Positions 25,801 through 37,400 of a stretch of 64,000 nt of DNA are shown here, piece by piece. The first letter of the stretch is position 1; every line of letters begins with the position of its first letter. The DNA is from Thinopyrum elongatum. Its lineage: Eukaryota > Streptophyta > Magnoliopsida > Poales > Poaceae. The stretch covers positions 54,179,074-54,243,073 of the forward strand of contig CM022298.1 in the NCBI GenBank assembly GCA_011799875.1. The letters are read 5' to 3'. Under the pieces are notes generated by a model. It was not told the DNA's origin. It searched no databases and was given only the letters and a program-made list of their open reading frames with translations. The position numbers and the translations under genes are program-made.

Positions 25801-26250
25801 GTCGCCATAATACAAGCCATTGTTTAAAGTTTTTTTTTGCATGTGTTCAAAATGACAAAATCCAACAGTTATCATGGTGTTCCACTAACGAGCATGATCT
25901 ATGGAAAATCAACACATGGTGAAGGAGAAGCAGAGAGAAGCACAAGGATTTACCTAGGTCGGACATTGCCAGCCTCACGAAGAGTCCTGCCCGCCGTTGA
26001 GGAACCGCGTGTCCATCAGCTCGCCGAACCATGTGATTGCACCCGCTCCCTCCACCGCGGATGTCCGACGCGGCGTACGGCCGTGCAGGAGCAGTTGAGC
26101 AGGAAACCGCCGGCCGCACTCCTCGAGCGAGGTGCCGTTGTCCACAGCTGCTCCGTGCGTCTCGGGCGGCTTCACGCCGCGCAGGGCGTAGAACCGTCCT
26201 CGCCGCCACCCTCGCACACAGCGGCGTGCTGCGAACGCACCCGCCGGAGG

Positions 26251-26822
26251 CACTACCACGGAATCGCACCTATGCCGACGGCCAGGGCCTCGGCCCTATC
26301 CTGATGGCCGTCGGGGCAGCCCTATGCCGACGGCCCCGTCGGCATAGGGCGTTGGCAACATATCCGTTGGCGTAGCCATGGAGGCCGTCGGCATAGGACC
26401 TATCCCGACGGTGTTCGTACATCTATGCCGACGGCCCTGGCCGTCGGCAACGTTCCCGCCTACACGTCGCCGCCGTCAAGTGCTGACCAACGACTGCTCG
26501 CCATGTGGCACATCTATGCCGACGGTGCGGGCCGTCAGCTTAGTTTGAAACTATGCCGACGGCTAGACTGTCGGCATAGCCGCGCCACGTGGCGAGCAGC
26601 CGAGTTTCCTGGGGGCGGGGCTATGCCGACGGTCTAGCTGTCGGCATAGTACTCCGCCCAGGTAGTGCCTAGTTGCTGACACGTGGCAAGTTATGTGCCG
26701 ACGGCCTAGCTTTCGGCCTAGTTTGAAAACTATGCCGACGGCTGGCTGTCGGCATAGCTGCCACGTGTCAGCAACTGGGTGCTCGCGCCAGCTCTATGCC
26801 GACGGCCTAGCCGTCGGCATAG
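26251..26822 (-). repeat. CACTA-2 subterminal repeats (low-quality copy)
   Basis: Multiple CTATGCCGACGGC motifs occur in both orientations, many forming palindromes. It matches 59010-59577. Confidence 0.85.
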
Positions 26823-27109
26823 TTTGCATTTGATTTTTTTTTCTTTTTCTGTTTGTTTTCAGATCATTTATGCAAATATACACAGATATATATGATGGAA
26901 ATGCACATATAAAACCATCTAAGTATCATAACATCAATATATGCATAAGGCATCACACAAAGGACCATCAAAAGTAACCGAAAGGATCATCATCACCAAA
27001 CACAAGTCATCTAAAGATCATCATCACCACACACAAGTCGTCTAAAGGATCATCTCACCACACACAATTCAAAAAAAAACATAAAGCATAAGCACACATA
27101 CCGAAATGC

Positions 27110-29552
27110 TTAAGCGCCAGCACGTCGATCACCGCGGAGGTCGTCACGCCAAGACCGCCGAACCAGCCGTCGTCACTGCTACGGCTTGCTACCGCCAAGA
27201 CCCTCCACCCCGCGCTCCGTGGATCGGAGTGGTCGGGCTCCGTGACTCGGGAGTGCTGCGAAGACCACCGCCAACGGTAGATCCATCGGTTCCCTGGATG
27301 TTGAAAAGACATATTAACGGATATATGACTGTGTTGAAAGGCATGATATGCTTTGGGTGAATAGATTGGGATGAACTAACCGCGAGGGGCAGCGTTCTGT
27401 ACCACAAACTCCTCAAAGGTCAGCAGCCTTGGTTGTGCTGGAGGACATTGTGCTGGTTCAACTGAGGACACACCTGCCGGCCGCCATTTCCTGAAAAGCG
27501 TTGCTGCATCTTGCGATCCCTCTGCTCATGGTATGCATAAAGCCTCTCGTGCCACGCCTGGCTCCTGGCGTGTGTACTCAGGTAGGCCTACGGTATGACA
27601 TGATGGAACTCATAAAAACTAAAATGAGGAAAATAAAGTGAGCAATGAAGATAAGAGGGAAAATACTTACAGATTGCCGCTCCTGAAGAGGGGCTGTGAC
27701 TGTGCACTGGTCACTGGGCGTGCTCGTGCGCTGGCTCAGCTCGGGGTCGATCCGACGGAGCTGTGGTGTAGGAGATAGTAGGAGTGATCACAGCATCGTG
27801 AACCGCCTCCCGACCGTGCTCCTTCGGCCCCATGCCCACCACCACCCTATCGTCCAGATCCGCCGCAATGGGGTCAGGTTTTCAGGATGTAACTTCAGAT
27901 ACCTTCGGAGCAGGCCTTCTTCCTCCCCGCGGTCTTCTTGCCGTAGTACTTGGGCTCCCAGGCTTGGCGTCCTTCCGCGTATGGGCGATCTCCCACGCCT
28001 GCATGTGTGAGAGGGAGACGGCCCGCTTCAGTTTCTCCTCCCTGCACACCACAAACGAGGTTAGTCATAAATAAGAACGTGATGGTAATAGAAGAAGAGA
28101 ATGTTTAATGGGGTTATTCATACATTAACTGCCTTGTGGAGATAGTGGTTTTCGGTTTCCCTGAGCATGTAACTCCCTCCTTCCCTCGGTTAGCCTTGTT
28201 TTTCATTCTCATAGCCGCCCAGGCTCCAGCCTCATCACACCAAAGATCCACCAATGCCGCCCAGGACTCGTCCTTCCATAACACCAATTTGGACCCACTA
28301 CTAATGAAAGCATAATGGCATGTCAACACGAAATGGTGAAATGTACCACACGGTAATGAAAGCATAATGAAAAATCTTTATACTTCCCGCCAAATACTCG
28401 TCCCTCTCCAAGGTAATGCCATCCTCCGCGCTTCTGCCTTGGTCATCTTCACACCAAGATAGTCGTGGGTAGTATGTCGAGATGGCCACATAGTGCACCC
28501 TCGTACTGCATCTGGCGGACCTTCTTCTTGCATTGGTGCAGCACGATCTGGTCCCCTCTGGCCCTGTGCTCCCCGGAAGAACTCGATAGAATTTCTACAA
28601 TCATGCATGAAACAAGAATGGAAGAAGCCATGAGTTAAATCTTCATGAAACTAGAATGGCTTGGGCTTCTGAAGAGAACTCACCCAGAAAGTGTGATCAC
28701 GGCCTTGGCTGGGTCTCATGGTGGCCCAGTGGAGGGCCGCTTCCAGTGGTCCCAGTCTCGTGGCCAAACCCACGGTCCGGGTGCCCGACTGATTCCGGAC
28801 AGTACAACCCCGGCCAGTATAACTTCACAAGACAGTGATGAGGCCGTTGGGAATACAGACCCCTTTAGAAATATTCCAGTTGCTGCAAAAGAATGAACTA
28901 TTACATGTGACAAGAAAAAATAAATAACAACCGGAAGAGCAAGTGACAAGCAAAATAATGAAATTATTGTAAAGTGGCACTTACTCTTTCCCCGTGGGCT
29001 CATGACCACTTCTGCTCCTCAGTAGCAGGAACCCGCTTTGGTAGCTTTGAGTTACCACGCAGCCACCCCTTTTGTCCAACCCATTCCCGCCACCCACCAT
29101 CTCCCCGCCACCACCCTCCTCCTCGCCGGCCTCACCCTCCCAACCTCCTCCTCCTCTGCTCCTCGCCTGCCTCCTCCTCCTCCACCCCTCCTCCTCGGGA
29201 ACATCCGAACCTCTCCCCTCCTCCTCCTCGTCCTCCTCCTCCTCCTCGCCAGAGGGTACCTCACTAGAGGAGTGTACCTCACTAGAGGAGGGCCTCGAAG
29301 ACAACACCCTATGTCGGTGAGGGTGCGCTCTTTCTGGCCGCGACTCCCTGTAGTGGCTCTCCCCCCACCACCTCGCCCTCTAGGGGCTTCTCCCCCCGCC
29401 CCCTCCTCCTCTAGGGGCACCTCTCCCTCGACCTCCCTGTGAGGAGTCATCGTCAATTAGCCGGGGGGGAGGATTACGTGCTCGACACTCCGACTAGGCA
29501 GGCCGAACGACCTTGCGTAGGAAACCCACGCCGTCGCCTTCCCCTTGCCCAT
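27110..29552 (-). pseudogene. CACTA-2 second gene, low-quality copy
   Basis: It is colinear with 59877-62336. The acidic first exon is broken by indels around 29070-29450, where the clean copy is open. The premature stop near codon 550 of the clean copy is altered by a missing base around 27455. Confidence 0.75.
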
Positions 29553-29699
29553 GTTCCAGAACCTGCATTGAAAGAGAATAAGCAATTAGTAAATTAATGA
29601 AATGAAGGGGAAAAGGCATGAATAATAAACACATTAATAAAAATGCATAAAAAGGCATATTCCCTAAACTATATAAAAAAAAGACTGAAAGTACACTCT

Positions 29700-30774
29700 G
29701 CGAACCCATATGAATCATCACTGTTGTAACCTCTTTCTCGTCCGTCTCATCATCACTATCAATCATATCATCTTCGTTGTCTGACGGAGGTGGGGGCTCT
29801 TCTCCTTCGTCACGGTCTCGTTTAACTTTTCTAGTAATAAGTATGTCATTTTCATTGACAATGGTCTCACCATCATCTCCTTGCATCGTCGTCGTTTGGA
29901 TCCACACATCATCACCCAATGTCTAGCGTCATCGTTTCTAACCACAATCATCATCTCAGGTTGCTTCTGATAGAACACCCCTCGTATGTCATGGGGTTAA
30001 TGTTTGTAGTAATGCGTCTTCATTCGGGGTCCGGTAGCTTACCATGTGGCGACACCTTGAACACAACTTCCCAACCCTTTAGGTACTCTTTTGCATGGGT
30101 AAGGCGGTTAATTACTGGTTTAGCTTGGGTAGCCCAATGAAGAGACGGCTTCCAGCATAGACGGTTGATGGTTTAACTTCTACCAACCAATGGAAGGCGT
30201 ATGTTTTACCCCCTCCCGCGGATCGAACCATCGGCATTTGAACACAGGCAACATAGGGTCTCGCGCCCCTCGGCGGAATTTAACCTCGTAATATTTTTGT
30301 ACCCTTCCGTAGTAGTCTACTGAATTTTGACCGGGGGTGTCCACTCGGTATTTATAGTTTGTGGATCGGGTCGGCTGTTCTGGTCTTCCTCGTATGGAAG
30401 CGATACCCATTCCTACATACTTTTGACATGTCTGACGGCAGGGTCAAAACCCATGGAAACCCATCTCAATTCATCATCCATAGATATGTTCGGATCTTTT
30501 CCCTACAAGTTATAATTGAAATTGCTGCGTGCATTAGTTCGGTTAACTAATAAATGTTGAATTAGGTATTTATAGGGAGTGTGAGAAATTACTTTCTCCA
30601 TGAACACATGCAACAAAAATTTTAAGTCCGGGTTTCCATGACAAGAGAAGAGTAAGTGCCTCCGCCTCAGTAGGAGGATCATTCATCCCGTCCTTTCTCT
30701 TAACGAAATCACTAAAAAAAGAAAAGCGGTGTTAGACCGGGACTAAGTGAACATAGAACATGATGATGTGGAAG
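29700..30774 (-). pseudogene. CACTA-2 tnp2 3' part, low-quality copy, cut by gap
   Basis: It matches the DUF4216 exon 63296-62484 and the short exon 63505-63388. Frameshifts occur throughout, for example in the acidic tail around 29770-29900. The sequence ends at the N gap. Confidence 0.75.
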
Positions 30775-31454
30775 NNNNNNNNNNNNNNNNNNNNNNNNNN
30801 NNNNNNNNNNNNNNNNNNNNNNNNNNNNNNNNNNNNNNNNNNNNNNNNNNNNNNNNNNNNNNNNNNNNNNNNNNNNNNNNNNNNNNNNNNNNNNNNNNNN
30901 NNNNNNNNNNNNNNNNNNNNNNNNNNNNNNNNNNNNNNNNNNNNNNNNNNNNNNNNNNNNNNNNNNNNNNNNNNNNNNNNNNNNNNNNNNNNNNNNNNNN
31001 NNNNNNNNNNNNNNNNNNNNNNNNNNNNNNNNNNNNNNNNNNNNNNNNNNNNNNNNNNNNNNNNNNNNNNNNNNNNNNNNNNNNNNNNNNNNNNNNNNNN
31101 NNNNNNNNNNNNNNNNNNNNNNNNNNNNNNNNNNNNNNNNNNNNNNNNNNNNNNNNNNNNNNNNNNNNNNNNNNNNNNNNNNNNNNNNNNNNNNNNNNNN
31201 NNNNNNNNNNNNNNNNNNNNNNNNNNNNNNNNNNNNNNNNNNNNNNNNNNNNNNNNNNNNNNNNNNNNNNNNNNNNNNNNNNNNNNNNNNNNNNNNNNNN
31301 NNNNNNNNNNNNNNNNNNNNNNNNNNNNNNNNNNNNNNNNNNNNNNNNNNNNNNNNNNNNNNNNNNNNNNNNNNNNNNNNNNNNNNNNNNNNNNNNNNNN
31401 NNNNNNNNNNNNNNNNNNNNNNNNNNNNNNNNNNNNNNNNNNNNNNNNNNNNNN
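30775..31454. other. Assembly gap (680 N)
   Basis: The gap is 680 undetermined bases, not a round placeholder length. The sequence to its left stops inside the CACTA-2 tnp2 gene; the sequence to its right starts inside an inverted edge monomer of the array. Open frames drawn across it are meaningless. Confidence 1.
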
Positions 31455-34400
31455 ACACGGCGGCAGCAGCGACACCCGTGAGGGGGGCACACCCTGGAGC
31501 CGCGTGCGGGGTGCCTGCGCCTGCCACCAACGCTTCCACAAGCATAGGAGGTCCCACCACAACACATGGCGGCATTGCTAACCCCCACCCCCCCCCCCAG
31601 GTACCCCGTCCCGTCTAACCCTGACACAGACGACAATGGCGCCGTCTGTGAGGGGGGCCACACCCGGAGACGCGTGCCGGGCTTTTGCAACCACCACAAC
31701 ACTTCCAGACTTGTGAGAGGCCGCCTATCAAGATTTTGGCCGCATGCTAGCCCCCAGAGGCCGCCGGCCACAGTAGTAGACACGCGGAGAGCAATCCGCG
31801 TAGAGGGAAGTGTTCAGATACTTCTCCATCACCAAAAATTAAGAAAAATTACCATCAGTCCTATAGCACATGTGCCCACGTCGTGTAAAAACTCAAATTT
31901 TTATCGCGCTCCGAGTATTTAATAAAATTCACGCCGCATCGTTACCGCAGAACTCTACTACCATGTCATCGCCGTCTGTAGGGGGGGGCACACCCCGGAG
32001 ACGCGTGCCGCCTCTTCGACATGCAACCGCACCACCCCGCATGTATGAGGGCCCGTGGCGACACTCCGTGGCATTGCTACCCCCCCCAGGGCCCCCTCCC
32101 GCCTAACCCTGTACGTTTGACCACGGATCTAGCCCTTTGACTTTGCACGGACGGGCTTTGACCGTGGACCTCTCCACCCGGTTTGTGTTAGGTCAGCCCA
32201 TAGGAACACTTTGGAGCAACATCCGGGCCAGTCCCACAGCAAGATCCCCTTCGTGTAGACCCGACGCGTCCGTTTCCCCCTCCAGGTGCTGGCGGCGGCG
32301 CCGTCCGTGAGGGGGGGCACACCCCGGAGATGCGTGCCGCCTCTTCGACATGCCACCACACCACCCCCTGTATGAGGACCCGGTGCGACACTCCGGTGGC
32401 ATTGCTACCACCCCCCCAGGACCCCCGTCCCGCCTAACCCTGTGCATTTGACCACGGATCTAGCCCTTTGACTTTGCACGGACGGGCTTTGACCAGTGGA
32501 CCTCTCCACCCGGTTGTGTTAGGTCAGCCCATAGGAACACTTTGGAGCAACATCCGGGCGAGACCCACAAGCAAATCCCCTCCGTGTAGACCCGACGCGT
32601 CCGTTTCCCCCCTCCAGGTGCCGGCGGCGACGCCGTCCGTGAGGGGGCCACACCACGGAGATGCGTGCCGAGCTTTGGCAACCGCCACAACAGTTCCAGA
32701 CTTGTGAGAGGCCACCTACGCAAGATTTGGCGGCATGCCAGCCCCCGGAGGCCGCCGGCCATAGTCGTAGACACGCGAGAGCAATCCGCGTAGAGGAAGT
32801 GTTCAATACTTCTCTCACCCAAAAATTATGAAAATTACCATCAGTCCTATTGCACATGTGCCCACGTCGTGTAAAAACTCATGATTTTATCGCGCTCCGA
32901 ATATTTAATAATATTCACGCCGCATCGTTACCCCAGCGAACGTCTACTACCCGTGTCATCGCCGTCCGTGAGGGGGGGCACACCCCGGAGACGCGTGCCG
33001 CCTCTCTCTTGGACATCCACCGCACCACCCCGCCTGTATGAGGGCCAGTGCGACGCTCCGGTGCCATTGCTACCCCCCAGGGCCCCCCGTCCCGCCTAAC
33101 CCTGTAGCGTTTGACCACGGGATCTAGCCCTTTGACTTTGCACGGACGGGCTTTGACCAGTGGACCTCTCCCACCCGGTTGTGTTAGGTCAGCCCATAGG
33201 AACACTTTGGAGCAACATCCGGCCAGTCCCCAGCAAGATCCCCTTCGTGTAGACCCGACGCGTCCGTTTCCCCCTCCAGGTGCTGGCGGCGGCGCCGTCC
33301 GTGAGGGGGGGCACACCCCGGAGATGCGTGCCGCCTCTTCGACATGCCACCACACCACCGCATGTATGAGGACCCGGTCGACACTCCGGTGGCATTGCTA
33401 CCCCCCCAGGACCCCCGTCCCGCCCCTAACCCTGTAGCATTTGACCACGGGATCTAGCCCTTTGACTTTGCACGGACGGGCTTTGACCAGTGGACCTCTC
33501 CACCCGGTTGTGTTAGGTCAGCCCATAGGAACACTTTGGAGCAACATCCGGGCGAGACCCACAGCAAGATCCCCTCCGTTGTAGACCCACGCGTCGTCCC
33601 GTTTCCCCCCTCCAGGTGCCGCGGCGACGCCGTCCGTGAGGGGGCCACACCACGAGATGCGTGCCGAGCTTTGGCACCCGCCACAACAGTTTCCAGACTT
33701 GTGAGAGGCCACCTACGCAAGATTTGGCGGCATGCCAGCCCCCGGAGGCCGCCGGCCATAGTCGTAGACACGCGGAGAGCAATCCGCGTGAGGGAGTGTT
33801 CAGATACTTCTCCATCACCAAAAATTATGAGAATTACCATCAGTCCTATTGCACATGTGCCCACGTCGTGTAAAAAACTCATGATTTTATCGCGCTCCCT
33901 CAATTTTAAGAATATTCACGCCGCATCGTTACCGCAGAACGTCTACTCCCGTGTCATCGCCGTCCGTGAGGGGGGGCACACCCCCGGAGACGCGTGCCGC
34001 CTCTTCGGACATGCCACCGCACCACCCCGCCTGTATGAGGGCCATTGCACGCTCCGCCATTCTACCCCCCGCAGGGCCCCCGTCCCGCCTAACCCTGTAG
34101 CGTTTGACCACGGGATCTAGCCCTTTGACTTTGCACGACGGGCTTTGACCAGTGGACCCTCTCCACCCGGTTGTGTTAGGTCAGCCCTAGGAACACTTTG
34201 GAGCAACATCCGGGCCAGACCCACAGCAAGATCCCCTCCGTGTAGACCCGACGCGTCCGTTTCCCCCCTCCAGGTGCCGGCGGCGGCGCCGTCCGTGAGG
34301 GGGGCCACACCCCGGAGATGCGTGCCGGGCTTTTGCAACCGCCGCAACACTTCCAGACTTGTGAGAGGCCACCTACGCAAGATTTGGCAGCATGCCAGCC

Positions 34401-37400
34401 CCCGGAGGCCGCCGGCCACAGTCGTAGACACGCGGAGAGCAATCCGCGTAGAGGGAAGTGTTCAGATACTTCTCCATCACCAAAAATTATGAAAAATTAC
34501 CATCATTCCTATTGCACATGTGCCCACGTCGTGTAAAAAACTCATGATTTTATCGCGCTCCGCGTATTTAATAATATTCACGCCGCCGCATCGTTACCGC
34601 AGAACGTCTACTACCGTGTCGTCGCCGTCCGTGAGGGGGGGCACACCCCGGATACGCGTGCCGCCTCTTCGGACATGCCACGCACCACCCCGCATGTAAG
34701 AGGGCCCGGTGCGACGCTCCGGTGGCATTGCTACCCCCAGGGCCCCCGTCCCGCCTAACCCTATAGCGTTTGACCACGGGATCTAGCCCTTTGACTTTGC
34801 ACGGACGGGCTATGACCAGTGGACCTCTCCACTCGGTGGTGTTAGGTCAGCCCATAGGAACACTTTGGAGCAACATCCAGGCGAGACCCACAGCAAGATC
34901 CCCTCCGTGTAGACCCGACGCGTCCGTTTCCCCCCCCCTTCAGGTGCCGGCGGCGGCGCCGTCCGTGAGGGGGGCCACACCCGGAGATGCGTGCCGGGCT
35001 TTTTGCAACCGCCACAAACACTTCCAGACTTGTGGAGGCTACCTACACAAGATTTGGCGGCATGCTAGCCCCCGGAGGCCGCCAGCCACAGTTGTAGACC
35101 GCGGAGAGCAATCCGCGTAGAGGGAAGTGTTCAGATACTTCTCCATCACCAAACTTATGAAAATTACCATCATTGCTATAGCACATGTGCCCACATCGTG
35201 TAAAAAACTCATGATTTTATCGCTCGTCCGAGTATTTAATAATATTCACGCCGCATCATTACCGCAGAACGTCTACTACCGTGTCATCGCCGTCCGTGAG
35301 GGGGGCACAACCGAGACGCGTGCCGCCTATTCGGACATGCCACCGCACCACCCCGCATGTATGAGGGCCTGGTGCGACGCTCCGGTGGCATTGCTACCAC
35401 CCCCCCCAGGCCCCCGTCCCGCCTAACCCTGTAGCGTTTGACCACAGAATCTAGCCCTTTGACATTGCACGGACGGGCTTTGACCAGTGGACCTCTCCAC
35501 CCGTTTGTGTTAGGTCAGCCCATAGGAACACTTTGGAGCAACATCCGGGCCAGACCACAGCAAGATCCCCTCCGTGTAGACCCGACGCGTCGTTTCCTTC
35601 CCCCTCCAGGTGCCGGCGGCGGCGCCGTCCGTGAGGGGGGCCACACCCCGGAGACGCGTGCCAGGCTTTTGCAACCGCCACAACACACTTCCAGACTTGT
35701 GAGAGGCCGCCTACGCAATTTTGGCGGCATGCCAGCCCCCCGAGGCCGCCGGCCACAGTCGTAGACACGCGGAGAGCAATCCGCATAGAGGGAAGTGTTC
35801 AGATACTTCTCCATCACCAAAAATTATGAAAAATTACCATCAGTCCTATAGCACATGTGCCCAGTCGTGTAAAAAACTCATGATTTTATCGCGCTCCGAG
35901 TATTTAATAATATTCACACCGCATCGTTACCGCAGAACGTCTACTACCGTGTCATCGCCGTCCGTGAGGGGGGCACACCCCGGAGACGCGTGCCGCCTCT
36001 TCGGACATGCCACCGCACCACCCCGCATGTATAGGGCCAGGTGCGACGCTCCGGTGGCATTGCTACCCCCCAGGGCCCCCGTCCCGCCTAACCCTGTAGC
36101 GTTTGACCACGGGATCTAGCCTTTTGACTTTGCACGGACGGGCTTTGACCAGTGGACCTCTCCACCCGGTTGTGTTAGGTCAGTCCATCGGAACACTTTG
36201 GAGGAACATCCGGGCCAGACCCACAGCAAGATCCCCTCCGTGTAGACCCGACGCGTCCGTTTCCCCCCTCCAGGTGCCGGCGGCTGCGCCGTCCGTGAGG
36301 GGGCCAAACCCCGGAGATGCGTGCCGGCTTTTGCAACCGCCACAACACTTCCAGACTTGTGAGAGGCACCTACGCAAGATTTGGCAGCATGCAGCCCCCG
36401 GAGGCCGCCGGCCACAGTCGTAGAACGCGGAGAGCAATCCGCGTAGAGGGAAGTGTTCAGATACTTCTCCATCACCAAAAATTATGAAAAATTACCATCA
36501 GTCCTATTGCACATGTCCCCACGTCGTGTAAAAAACTCATGATTTTATCGCGCTCCGCGTATTTAATAATATTCACGCTGCATCGTTACCGCAGAACATC
36601 TACTACCGTGTCATCGCCGTCCGTGAGGGGGGGCACCCCGAGACGCGTGCCGCCTCTTCGAACATGCCCCCGCCCACCCCCCGCATGTAAGAGGGCCCGG
36701 TGCGATGCTCCGGTGGCATTGCTACCCCCCCCAGGGCCCCCGTCCCGCCTAACCCTATAGCGTTTGACCACGGGATCTAGCCCTTTGACTTTGCACGGAC
36801 GGGCTTTGACCAGTGGACCTCTCCACTCGGTTGTGTTAGGTCAGCCCATAGGAACACTTTGGAGCAACATCCGGGCCAGACCCACAGCAAGATCCCCTCC
36901 GTGTAGACCCGACGCGTCCGTTTCCCCCCTCCAGGTGCCGGCGCGGCGCCGTCCGTGAGGGAGGCCACACCCCGGAGACGCGTGCCGGGCTTTTGCAACC
37001 GCCACAACACTTCCAGACTTGTGAGAGGCTGCCTACACAAGATTTGGCGGCATGCTAGCCCCCGGAGGCCGCCAGCCACAGATGTAGACACGCGAGAGCA
37101 ATCCGCGTAGAGGGAAGTGTTAGGATACTTCTCCATCACCAAAAATTATGAAAAATTACCATCAGTCCTATAGCACATGTGCCCACGTCGTGTAAAAAAC
37201 TCATGATTTTATCGCGCTCCGAGTATTTAATATATTCACACGCATCGTTACCGCAGAACGTCTACTACCGTGTCATCGCCGTCCGTGAGGGGGGGCACAC
37301 CCGGAGACGCGTGCCGCCTCTTCGATATGCCACCGCACCACCCCGCATGTAGAGGGCCTGGTGCGACGCTCCGGTGGCATTGCTACCCCCCCAGGGCCCC

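Larger units (their letters stand above)
20744..26250 (-). pseudogene. S-domain receptor kinase, low-quality copy
   Basis: All exons of the gene at 53439-59009 are present in the same order on the - strand. The PAN part ends at 26250, the transmembrane exon is near 23390, the glycine-loop exon near 23170-23070 and the kinase exons lie between about 21985 and 20744. Indels break nearly every exon; for example the catalytic segment reads [14 protein letters not shown] here against [14 protein letters not shown] in the clean copy. The breaks should not be read as biological pseudogenisation. Confidence 0.75.
26251..30774 (-). mobile_element. CACTA-2 transposon, low-quality partial copy
   Basis: It begins with CACTACC at 26251 inside the receptor-kinase PAN exon and matches 59010-63568. 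It is cut by the N gap. Genes lie on the - strand: the second gene at 27110-29552 and the 3' part of tnp2 from about 29700 to 30774. Confidence 0.85.

Noticed and set aside
24918..25820. 300-aa open frame on the - strand and 248-aa frame on the + strand
   Set aside because: They occur in the low-quality copy of the GC-rich intron block and are not continuous in the clean copy, so they depend on indels.
20744..26250. B1 receptor kinase as a second, pseudogenised paralogue
   Set aside because: Differences from the B2 copy are mostly 1-2 bp indels spread equally over exons, introns and transposons, as expected of sequencing error and not of gene decay.
30712..31783. Open frames of 240-346 codons across the N gap
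   Set aside because: They consist mostly of undetermined residues.
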